Shown one piece after another: positions 35,476-44,802 of a DNA stretch of 64,000 nucleotides (position 1 is the first letter of the stretch; each line of letters begins with the position of its first letter). The position numbers and the translations under genes were made by a program. The notes below the pieces were generated by a model that was not told the origin of the DNA, did no database searches, and saw nothing but the letters and a program-made list of their open reading frames with translations. Source of the DNA: Prostheceraeus crozeri (taxonomy: Eukaryota > Platyhelminthes > Polycladida > Euryleptidae); assembly GCA_907163375.1 (NCBI GenBank), contig CAJQUW010003047.1, positions 85,096 through 149,095 on the forward strand. The letters run 5' to 3'.

Positions 35476-36250
35476 CTACGGGCAAAGCCCTGGAAGACAT
35501 CTACGATGTCCCGTTATACTTTTATAATCCTCTTCATTCAGAATCTTCTTTTCTAACAGTCTTTTCAATATAGCATGAATTTCATTGAAACTAGAATTAT
35601 GTCCTTCTTTTATTGCAGATATTAAAATATTTAATCTATTTAGTAATTCTTGTGGATCATCTGGTAAGAATACAGTTGTTTCAGTTTTAAAACTTTTTCC
35701 TACTTTAACTCCCGTTGATAATAAATTTTCTAATTGTTTATAACGTCTAAGAGATTTGACTGCACCAACTCTATCTAACATAGCTTTATATTTTATGAGA
35801 TCTTCTACAGCATAATTATTTAAATCTGCTCCTCTTAAAAGATCAACAAAATTTCTATCTAAATTAAAAGGAGATTTATCTGGTGAAAAAATTAAACCTC
35901 GAAAAGGTTGTGGAAATATTTCTTTTTGTCCGAGATAAAATCTAGGTATTGTTTTTCCATCTATAAATGAAATATATATAAATGTTAATATATATGTTAA
36001 TATATAAATGTTATATTAATTTGTTTATCATTATTTGTACTTTCTTTTTCAAGAGTTTTAAATGGTTCCATAGTTTTTTCAAAATCAGTTTTTACTTGCT
36101 CGGTTTGCTGCATTTTTTCGAACATATCAGATTGAATACCAGCTTTTATCATTCTATGCTGAAGATGATTTTCTTTCATAATATTTCTTTGTTTTATTAA
36201 CTCTTCTGATTGTTTAATTCTTTTAAAATTATCAGCATTAATTTTATCCA
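35476..36250 (-). pseudogene. Unrecognised Polinton structural-region gene, frameshifted
   Basis: The N-terminal part starts at MDKINADNF (36250). It forms a charged helical region rich in Q, E, K and M. After a TATA-repeat tract near 35985 the frame changes. The C-terminal part continues with GQKEIFPQPFRGL and LLRGADLNNYAVEDLIKYKA, then DRVGAVKSLRRYKQLENLL. It ends in a GC-rich palindrome (GGGCAAAGCCC, 35480-35490) that supplies the last residues. Comparable proteins sit at this place in some Polintons, but I cannot assign a function. One indel in an AT microsatellite is the simplest explanation of the break. Confidence 0.55.
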
Positions 36251-36358
36251 TTTTTAAAATATAATATTTGAATTTTGTGGTAACATTGGAATACAACAAA
36301 AACATTTTACTGAACAAATTATTTTTTTTATTGCTTTGGCGTCTGACATCTTTTCGTT

Positions 36359-37015
36359 TTAAGTTTTGTTTAATAAAGTTTTTAGCTCTTCTAAAAAAAT
36401 TTTATCATTTTCTTCATTAGAAATTTTACCATCACTAGAAATTTTGCCATCACTAGAAATTTTGCCATCCTGTCTATTCTTATCATCAACTTTTTCTGTC
36501 TGTAATTGAAATGATATTTGATTTACTTCATTAGTTATTTGATCAAATTTTTCAATCTCATCTAGCGTAATAACATTATCATCACATACTCTTTGAAAGT
36601 AATAATGCAGTTTATCATAAACTTCTTTAACGTGACAATGTTTATTTTTTAATGATTTTCGTTTCTTAGTAATTAAAGATTTATCTAACATTGTAATAAG
36701 TGAAGTTGTAAAAACACCCGTACCTGTTAAAGCTGTAGCAACTACTGGAATTACTAAAACACCAGAAGATATAAAAATTGTTAAAGCACCTAAACTTATT
36801 GTTAAGAATATGCCAATTCCTTGTGTTACATTCTTAACTTTAGACCATCTCTTTCTTAATTTTTTATAATGCTCGAATCTTAATAATAATTGAGATTCCT
36901 TATCTTTCATATAGCGTACTCTATCTTTGTGTTTTTCTTTATTCAATTCACTTATTTTTAACTGTGATAACGAAGGATATATTCTTGCGGTTTCTTCCAC
37001 TTTTGTTTCTTCCAT
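36359..37015 (-). CDS. Two-helix membrane protein of the Polinton
   Basis: An intact frame of about 218 residues from the ATG at 37015. After a charged N-terminal half with a basic patch (KKLRKRWSKVK), residues about 90-130 form two hydrophobic helices (GIGIFLTISLGALTIFISSG and VLVIPVVATALTGTGVF). A cytosolic-type acidic tail follows, with three tandem DGKISS(N) units. The function is unknown; small membrane proteins at this end are seen in several Polintons. The triple DGKISS repeat arises from tandem 15-bp duplications at about 36420-36470. It is the rightmost gene before the terminal repeat. Confidence 0.6.
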   Translation of the reverse strand: MEETKVEETARIYPSLSQLKISELNKEKHKDRVRYMKDKESQLLLRFEHYKKLRKRWSKVKNVTQGIGIFLTISLGALTIFISSGVLVIPVVATALTGTGVFTTSLITMLDKSLITKKRKSLKNKHCHVKEVYDKLHYYFQRVCDDNVITLDEIEKFDQITNEVNQISFQLQTEKVDDKNRQDGKISSDGKISSDGKISNEENDKIFLEELKTLLNKT

Positions 37016-37059
37016 TTTTAAAGAAATATTATTAGACACATAATTTTAGTTATCTCATA

Positions 37060-37454
37060 TTTTAAAAACCTGAAAAATGGATTTAAAAGACGTTTTTAAA
37101 AATACCAATTTTTCTGATGTTGTGTCCTGGAACGGTCATGATTTTGGGGGTGAAAATTGTAATTCTCAAATTTTGAGATTTTGAAAATTTTGAAAAATTG
37201 GGTATTTTTAAAAACGCCTAAATTTATGAATTTAGGTCTTAAAAACCTGAAAAAGGGTTAAAATTCATGAATTTATGTCGTTTTTAAAAGTACAAAAAAT
37301 TTGAGAATTTTGGCCTGTCCTGGAACGGTCTAAATTCATGAATTTAGGTCTTAAAAACCTGAAATAATGACATAAATTGATAAATTTAGTCGTTTTTAAA
37401 GGTGCAAAAAAAATTGAAAAATGAGGTGTCCTGGAACGGTCTTTTGCCCATTAC
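37060..37454 (-). repeat. Polinton right terminal inverted repeat
   Basis: This is the inverted counterpart of 12599-13070, ending exactly in GCCCATTACT. It includes three copies of the (G)TGTCCTGGAACGGTC word. It abuts the C-terminus of the Ty3/gypsy frame, and the stop codon of that frame comes from the terminal repeat itself. Confidence 0.88.
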
Positions 37455-40231
37455 TCTGTAGAATTTTCTTTTATATCACCCAGTGCAGGTAAATTCGTCT
37501 GCGATGCTGACACCAGACTCTCCGGCACAGCATCAGAAGGGTTTGACTCAGTTGTTGACTCTTCGTCTCGGTCGTGATATTTCTTGAGCATATTTATGTG
37601 ACACATTCTTTGTTTCTTTCTTCTATCCGGAGTTTCTATAACATAGTTGACTTCACTTATTTTCTTTTGTATCATATAAGGACCTTGATACCTTGCCTTC
37701 ATCGGATCTCCCGAGATTGGCAATAATAAGAGCACTTTTTCACCTTGCTGAAATGTTCTTTCTTTTGTGTTTCTGTCAAATTGCTTCTTCATTTTACTTT
37801 GCGAATTTATTAGATTAGCCTTTGCAGACTTTTGTATCTCAGTGAGTCTTTCTTTGATCTCAGACACGTAGTCTAACAAATTCGTGTTTTTCTTCTCTTC
37901 GCTGAGCATATTTTCTTTCATCAACTTCAGAGGTCCTCTAACTTCATGACCGTAAATTAATTCAAATGGACTAAATCCGAGTGAATCTTGAACTGTTTCG
38001 CGGATGGCAAATAATAGCATTGGTATACCTAAATTCCAGTCTTTTTGATGTTCTTCGCAGTAAGTTTTCATCATAACTTTCAATGTTTGATGGAATCGTT
38101 CTAACGCACCTTGAGATTCTGGATGATAAGCAGTTGAACAAATATGTTTTACTCCAAGTACTTCTGACACTTGACTAAATATCTTCGATGTAAAGTTCGT
38201 GCCTTGATCTGAGCGTATGACTTTCGGTAATCCCACCATAGTAAAGAAATTGATCAAAGCCGAATTTTGCTTGTAAAAGTAAATGCGGTCATTCTTATCA
38301 CTCTCGTTCAGTTCTGCGGAGATGTTTTGTAATTCTTCATCGCTTTCTTGTTCTTTTATTAGTTGACACCGATCTATATTCGTTTCGAATGTTATTTCTT
38401 TCTCTTCAATATTTTCATCAATTTCATTCTCTTTTTCTGATTTCTCTTTCTTACTCATGGATCTTGTGACTGCACATACTGTTGTTTGTTCACTTTCTTT
38501 CGCTAGTTCAATCTCTTTCAGTTCATTCTCTTTCGCTTCATGATCTTTTATTTCTCCTTCGTTTGCTTCAATTTCTTTCATGTCTGTTATCATACGTGGT
38601 ACCTGAACTTTGCATCCGGCTAAGTCGTTCCCAACAATCAAATCGATCCCTTCAATAGGAATTTCTTCTCGATCGACTAAACCAATTATGAAGGTACCTT
38701 CCACTATCTCGGTTTTTACGTACAACTTATGCAGTGGAGCTGAGATACATCCTCCGACGCCGCGGAGTGGAACACATAATCCCGTGTATGTAGCATGTGA
38801 CACTGGAACTATGTCTTTCACTATTAATGATTGAAATGCTCCGGTATCTCGCCATACTGTAAATGGATATAAATAATCTTTATCATTACCAGCTAGACCG
38901 TCTTTCGTGAAAGCTTGCTTCCCTTCTTCAATTAGTTGTTCACTTTCGTCGACTGAAGTATACCTATCATGCTCATTGACCTGAACACCATAAAAACTAG
39001 TAGGAAAGGATTTTTCCTGCTCAGTCTCAAGATGGCAGTTCGTTTCACGAACAAGCGTTACGGGCTTTCTATCGTACTTTTCTGGTCGTCCATGCAATTG
39101 CCAACATTCTGTTTTTGCATGTCCCTTTCTCTTACAGTGTTCACATTCTATTTTCCATCTTGGCGTTTTTAGTTTTCTCATATCTTCTGGCTGTTTGTGT
39201 TTATTGTCATATTGTCTGTTGTCTTCATAATATTTTTCCTGTCTTTTGTCTACATGATATTTTTCTGAACTTCTTGTGTAATAGTTTCTTGGCCTTTCAT
39301 AATGGTAATACGACCGTGGCTTTTTATGCGTCAATTCGTATTGATCGGCGATTTTTGCTGCTTCGGTTATGTTTTGTGGCATTCTCTCATCTAAATATAC
39401 TTTGATTTGTGGGCTGAAACGGTTCTTAAATTCTTCGATGAGGATGACATTTCGTAGTTTCTCAAACGTATCGGCGTTTTCGGCTTTCGTCCACTTATCA
39501 AACAAGACTTCTTTATCTTTGGCAAATTGTAAATGATTTTCCTCTTTCATTCTTTGCCATGAACGGAATTTCTGTCGGTAGGCTTCTGGCACCAACTCAT
39601 ATGCTTCAAGGATTACTTGTTTTGCCTTTTCATAATCTTTGGCATCGCCATTAGGTAAGGCTGCATACGCCTTCTGTGCTTTACCAGTTAAAACTGTCTG
39701 CATCAGGAAGGTCCATTTTTCTTTTGGCCAGTTTGCCGTTTCAGCAACCCTCTCAAAACACAGGAAAAATTGTTCCACGTCTCTTTCGGAAAACTTTGGA
39801 ACTATAGATGCATTTTCTTTTAATGATGCTTCTGATTTTCTTTTTTCAGTTTCTGCTTTTGTTCTTATTCTCTCTATTTCAATTTCTCTTTGCATATTCA
39901 TCTCCTTTTCTCTGAGTTCTCTTTCGGCCTCCCTTTGTTCTCTTCGTTCTTCTCGTTCTAATCGCTTTTCTTCCAATTCTAGTTTTTTTGATTCTAACAA
40001 CACATTGGAATTTTCCGGCAACTCTCCTTGGACATCCTTTTCTATCTTGCCTTCTTCGATGAAATGCCCTTTGATTCTCTGGAGTATTTGCTCCTTTCGC
40101 ATAGTCATCTTAACTGGCAATTGCAACTGGATTCCAACATCGAATAGTTCCGCTTTCTTCAATTCCTTCAGCTGTTGCACATTTGGGGCTTCATTGAATT
40201 GTTTAAGGAATTCTTTAGCATCGAAGTCCAT
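37451..40231 (-). pseudogene. gag-pro-int polyprotein with in-frame deletion
   Basis: One 926-residue open frame. A charged helical N-terminus leads to a SCAN-like capsid domain (about 150-300; WPKEKWTFLMQTVLTGKAQK). A CCHC knuckle at 363-376 (CEHCKRKGHAKTEC) binds RNA. A retropepsin-type aspartic protease carries DTG at 462-464, with GNDLAG near 535. Then the frame jumps at about residue 657 into the middle of an integrase core with D675 and E711 (35-residue spacing). The zinc H2C2 finger and first catalytic aspartate are missing. A GPY-type C-terminal domain follows (ARYQGPYMIQ, MCHINMLKKYH). Reverse transcriptase and RNase H are absent. In Gmr1-like families they lie after integrase, exactly where the Polinton now begins. 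The frame is otherwise open. It cannot move by itself. Confidence 0.85.
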
Positions 40232-40533
40232 TTCTTACGTTCTTAGCTAATTCCTAACAATCCTTATTAAATAACCCGAGAAAATTTTATTTTATTTAGG
40301 AAGATCAAAACATGCGATAAAGAATCGAGAAATATATAGCTCAAAACTTGCACACGGTTAGTTTTAGCCTTATGCTTAGGCCTACAGTTATTAAGCCTTA
40401 AGACTTAACTTAAAAAGAGTGGACCGAGGAAGCGAAAAAAGAAAAAGTTCAGAACCTTAACTGGGAAGAAGTGGTAGTTCGAAGAACCGACGGCTCTCAG
40501 GCGAGCTGTGCGTCAGTGAAAACAAAGCTGGGT

Positions 40534-40550
40534 CCTGGCGTGGTCGCCAA
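40534..40550 (-). other. Primer-binding site of the Ty3/gypsy element
   Basis: TTGGCGACCACGCCAGG begins three bases inside the LTR boundary on the minus strand, the position where a tRNA primes minus-strand synthesis. The tRNA was not identified. Confidence 0.6.
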
Positions 40551-40553
40551 ATA

Positions 40554-41241
40554 TGTTACGGGTTATTATTTTCTTAATATTCCCAAAATATATGATTGAA
40601 AAATGTAAATGAAAAATGTGGATGAATTATATTGTGAAAATAAATAAATGGTGCAAACAGTCCTTACAAGGACAGATGGTACGTTCACAGTTATAAGACA
40701 GTCACAGCACCAACAGAGTCTCCAGATTCTTCCAGGACCACAAGTCGTGGTGATCACGTCCGCAGCAGTTCGATGATAGTTCGCACATAGACGATAGGCT
40801 GCAACACCGTCAACGGCTCTCGCCGACAACTTCGCTTGGAGAGACCAGAATGCGTGAGCGGGCGTTGTTCATGCCGCGTTAAATACGTCTGTGAAGTTTC
40901 GCTCACGGTCAGCTACCAATTGTTTGGTCATCCATTGTCTGATGACATGTCATGTCTGTTGTCAGTCATGTACCGTAGATAGCTGACAAGTTGGACTTTT
41001 GTATGACATTGGAACTTGAAATGCATGCCGCGGAAAAGTTATTGCTCTAACAATGGAATGGAGTTTGCTCTCACAAAACAATAAAATGCATAATAAATGC
41101 ATAATAAAGCAAGAAGACAAACTGCCTAGCACACAACATACTATATATACCAAATATCTTGGCCTTCTGTAATAACAATGGAAAATAACAACAAAGGCCC
41201 TATCTTCAAAAGGATTAACTCACACCTTAACTTCCGTAACA
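40554..41241 (-). repeat. 5' LTR of the Ty3/gypsy element
   Basis: Ends are TGTTACGG and CCGTAACA, giving 688 bp with TG...CA termini and a short inverted repeat. It lies immediately before the primer-binding site and gag. Only one LTR exists in the window, so its limits rest on the terminal motif rather than on a pair. Confidence 0.7.
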
Positions 41242-41540
41242 CTAACATCTACTACTTAAACATTTTTTGTATAATCTTTTTAATAGATAGAAGGCATCTG
41301 AAAGGCACTGTAAACATAACATAAAGACACACGACACTGTTAAACCGGTGGTATAAAATAGACACTGGTGTCATACAATAAATGCGCTCATGAACATCTG
41401 CATTTCATTCTCTCAGCCTTGTGTCTACAATGACGATAATTTGTTATAATATTCATTCGTTCATAGAGCATGTCGTTCATTTATTTCATATCGTATTAAT
41501 GTTTTATAAGTACTCCAATGAAATCTATTTCTCATTTCAG

Positions 41541-42002
41541 GTTTATTCATTGGAAGATATTCTGGAGAAAGATGAAAATCAGAGATCGAAGCTGCGATCA
41601 TCACTTGCTCAATTGGCACCACAACCATCCCGCGGTGAACCTAAGATATACCCAGGTAAACTGTTAGTGGCTCGAAATGTTAGCAGATTTTTGGCTCCCG
41701 ATGAGGTGTTTCAGTTTTTCACACGAGAACACGCTGCCAAGTCTGTAGTTAATAAGAAACCATTCATGGAAGTTTGCCCAAATATTTATCGTGTCTTAAT
41801 AGGAATCGTTGCATCAAAAAGTGATGAGAGTTTAGATAAGTGTGTCTCTGCCTTCGGACGTCACCTCTCAAAATGTTCAGACAGAAAACGGTCAAAACAA
41901 TTTCTACAACAACAACAACAACTCAAAACCACGGAGCACGAGGATGATGCTTGTTTGGATGACAATTCGGATGGCAGTAGTTCATCAGTTTCAGACTGTT
42001 AG
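41541..42002 (+). CDS. Terminal exon of an unidentified host-type gene
   Basis: A 3' splice site (TTTCTCATTTCAG, ending 41540) opens a 153-residue frame to the stop at 42000-42002. The start of the exon is VYSLEDILEKDENQ. The body contains a compact region (RNVSRFLAPDEVFQFFTREH). It ends in a glutamine run and an acidic, serine-rich tail (DDNSDGSSSSVSDC) typical of disordered eukaryotic C-termini. I recognise no family. Upstream exons would lie to the left but cannot be picked out, and the Ty3/gypsy LTR occupies the neighbouring DNA. It could be an expressed host gene or a domesticated transposon fragment. The intact frame and good acceptor favour a real exon. Confidence 0.5.
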   Translation, partial: VYSLEDILEKDENQRSKLRSSLAQLAPQPSRGEPKIYPGKLLVARNVSRFLAPDEVFQFFTREHAAKSVVNKKPFMEVCPNIYRVLIGIVASKSDESLDKCVSAFGRHLSKCSDRKRSKQFLQQQQQLKTTEHEDDACLDDNSDGSSSSVSDC

Positions 42003-42069
42003 TTTTTAATATGGCGATATAGTTCATCGATCATTTGTTTCATATGTTTGAAGTTAATTCCTCTTGCCT

Positions 42070-42870
42070 TTTTTGAAGATTTAGTTGTTGGTATTTTTTA
42101 ACACTCGGGTGATTTTCAAATTTGTTAAAGCGTGAAATTAATTATAAAAATGTTATCCACGTTTTGGAAGGCTTTCTTAAAAATGATATCAAAGGAAGTT
42201 GTTTCATTTAATTTTTATTTTTGTGATAGGGAAGTTTACTCATGTGTCCCAGTAGAGACCGACTGTGTTTCATAAATATTCTTGCAACTTCTGTATCGAG
42301 TAGTCACAGGTTTGAATCAAAAATTCTAGCCATCGAGTAAAATGATTATCTAATGGACATGTGAAAGCGATTTACTCAATTAAATAAATATTATAATGAA
42401 TCCACAAATTCTCAGCCGTGGACTTCCTTCCAGCCAAGCTACGGCCGAGAATTTGTAGATATATTATAACATTTATTTAATCGAGTAAATTACTTTCACA
42501 TGTTCATTAGATAATCATTATACTGAATTGCAGGAATTTTGGATTCAAATCTGTTACTACTCGATACAGGAACTACAAGAATATTTATGAAAGACAATCG
42601 GTCTGAACCGAGACACCTGAGAGTTAAAATTCACTAAAACTTGCTTTTTTGAAGATTTTAGTTGTTAATATTTTTTAACACAGTGGTTTGGAAATTTGTT
42701 ATAACGTGAGATTTATTGTAAAAATGTTATCCATGTTTTAGAAAGCTTTTTAAAAATGATTTCAAATAAAGTCAACTGAATTTTTATTTTTTGTCTTGAC
42801 GTTTCTCCCATGTGAATTGGTATACGTGGACACAGAATGTGTTTCATAAATATTCTTGAAATTTGTAATT
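42070..42870. repeat. Inverted repeat flanked by direct repeats
   Basis: Arms at about 42240-42415 and 42445-42625 are imperfect inverted copies around a loop of about 30-40 bp; both include AATATTTATGAAA-like and GATTATCTAATG-like words. Outside them, 42070-42290 and 42645-42870 are diverged direct copies containing AAAATGTTATCCA(C/T)GTTTT. The whole looks like a fold-back element or a rearranged duplication in the 3' flank of the exon. No gene is present. 42871-43292 is plain non-coding DNA. Confidence 0.75.
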
Positions 42871-43397
42871 ACATGTAAATTTTTTCTTCAGTTTTCGTTT
42901 GAAAGTGAAACATTATACTGACGGTCGGTAGGTATAAGTTAGCTGCAGGCACATTATACGAGGGACATCATTTAGATCAAATGGTGGCAAGTAAATGAAT
43001 AGATCTCAAAGTTACAGGCGATTTAGAATAATGGGTGATCCGTTTATCATCCGTGATAACTGATACCGGTCCATGACTACACCGCTACTGGTCCGTTCGT
43101 GGGGCATAGTATTCCTTAGCCGATCCGTCAGAGGTCCATCAAGCTCGATTATTGTCCGTTTCATATCCTTTCTCGGTTCGTACGGAGCAAAAGAGTCGGT
43201 GGCCTAATATCCGTTTATTGTCCTGCAATATGTGTCCGCGGACATAGCACGGAGTTCTTGAAGAGCTCCAAAGGAACTCCGTGTGTTTGTTGGGTTTGGT
43301 CCTATTTTTCTGGGTTGAGAGAGAAAAATGGCAGGAAAACGTCAGAGTTGGAAAAAGGCGGGTTTTGGTGGTTTTGGGATGAGACTTCCAACTTTAG

Positions 43398-44672
43398 TAG
43401 TAGTAGTAGTAGTAGTAGTGTTTAGTTCATTTTTGTGAATATAAATCAAACATTTCATGGATACAGTATTTTCGTCATGATGACGAACATGTGCAAAAAA
43501 TATAAAGTCAGTTAGCGTTCTTGTAACGTATCATAAAAGGCACGAAGGAGTTGTAACGCACCGAAGTTCTTGAAAAGTTAGCGTAATACTGAGAAGTACG
43601 AGGAAGTTTCTCGGGGATGAGGTAATGCAGGATATGGCTCCGGTCACTAACTATGTGATCAAAAAGACGAGCGCTCAATATGTAACGGCGACGCGTTATG
43701 ACGTCACTTGAGCGCAAACAGCTGCCTTCTTCAATATTCATTATTCTGTGGGCTCTCTTGTCTATTGAAGCCAAAACACCTGCCAGTGGGTTGCTTATGC
43801 CGACGAAACACGGACAGGCATATTCCACAATCGATCTTATAAAGGAGGTATATACTGTATGCAATTCTCTTGAGTCTACGAAGGGCTTCAGTCTACGGAG
43901 TACGTGAAAACGAGACGCTGCCTTCTTTTTTATCTCTCTGATATGCGTTCGAAAACCAAGATTTCCATCGATGGTCACTCCGAGGATTTTAATGCAATCT
44001 GATGCTTCGATTTCACCAGGAAATGTCAGGTTAGCTTGACATGATCGTCGTTGTGTAGCCATAATTTTTGTCTTGATTTTATTGATTGTGAGTTTGTTTT
44101 CATAGCTCCAGTTCTCAATGCTCTTCAGTTCTTCATGCATCAATTGCAATGGACTTTCAGATTTCAGGATGGGAACAATTAGGAATACGTCATCCACATA
44201 TTTTACCATGTGTGAAAGTGAAGAAGAGGACACTAAGTCACCGATAAAAGAGTTGAATAGAAATGGCCCAAGCTTAGATCCTTGTATAACTCCAGAATTC
44301 ACATTATATGGAGCACTAAATATGCCATTTATCCGTACTACATTTCTTCGATTCGATAGAAAACTAAGCAACCAAGTGACGAACCCTTTTGGATATTCAC
44401 GATCGACAAGCTTTTGCAATAGGATCCTATGGTTTATTGTATCAAAAGCTTTACTTATATCGACACTGGCTATTAGTACACCGTTTGTGGAAAGGTCATC
44501 AAACGTTCTCGTTGCAAAATCGTGTACATCAATTATGGCCATTATTGTCGATGAAGAAACACGAAATCCGTGTTGGGACGTCCCATAATCCATGACCAGT
44601 CGATATCTAATACTGTTTAGGGCAGCATCCTCTATGATAGACGATATCAAAGGTAGTATTGTCATTGCTTTG
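43398..44672 (-). mobile_element. 5'-truncated LINE with (ACT)n tail
   Basis: The 3' end is a (TAG)n tract on the plus strand (43399-43423). The 5' end joins the arm repeat near 44672, with CTTT on both sides as a possible short target duplication. Its coding part is 43508-44665. Confidence 0.8.
43508..44665 (-). pseudogene. CR1-type reverse transcriptase fragment
   Basis: An open 385-residue frame holding the palm and thumb of a LINE reverse transcriptase. Motif A region is DISKAFDTINH, motif B is GVIQGSKLGPFLFN and the catalytic box is KYVDDVFLI (YVDD rather than YADD). A conserved C-terminal CR1-type tail follows. The endonuclease and fingers are missing because the insertion is truncated at its 5' end. 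It is dead on arrival but otherwise unbroken, so the insertion is fairly recent. It lies inside the left arm of the candidate element. Confidence 0.85.
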
Positions 44673-44756
44673 GTTTTAGAGATGGTAGAAAGTCATGTGG
44701 TAGCTCATTTGAAAGCTAAGAGTGAGAAAAATGCAGTGGAAAGCTCAGTTTGGCCC

Positions 44757-44802
<46 letters not shown>

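Larger units (their letters stand above)
12599..37454. mobile_element. Polinton/Maverick with nested LINE and piggyBac
   Basis: The outer ends are inverted: AGTAATGGGCAAAAGACCG on the left and its exact complement ending GCCCATTACT on the right, extending into about 0.4 kb of related terminal sequence. Between them lies a complete Polinton gene set: adenain-like protease, integrase, protein-primed polymerase B, packaging ATPase, major and minor capsid proteins and accessory genes. Subtracting a ~4-kb LINE and a 4.3-kb piggyBac leaves roughly 16.5 kb, typical for the family. The native part is strikingly AT-rich compared with its surroundings and with the inserts. No 6-bp target duplication is visible. 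Several genes carry stops or frameshifts, so this copy is probably immobile. Such elements replicate by protein-primed synthesis and integrate through a retrovirus-like integrase. Confidence 0.92.
37451..41241 (-). mobile_element. Ty3/gypsy element, 5' part only
   Basis: The element runs on the minus strand from one LTR (40554-41241) through a primer-binding site to gag-pol, and is cut by the Polinton right end. The 3' half and second LTR are not found on the far side of the Polinton. Confidence 0.85.

Noticed and set aside
42070-42870. Solo LTR
   Set aside because: The block is an inverted repeat with direct-repeat flanks and lacks TG...CA ends and a target duplication.
43698-44595. Plus-strand frames opposite the YVDD reverse transcriptase
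   Set aside because: Shadows of the minus-strand coding frame.
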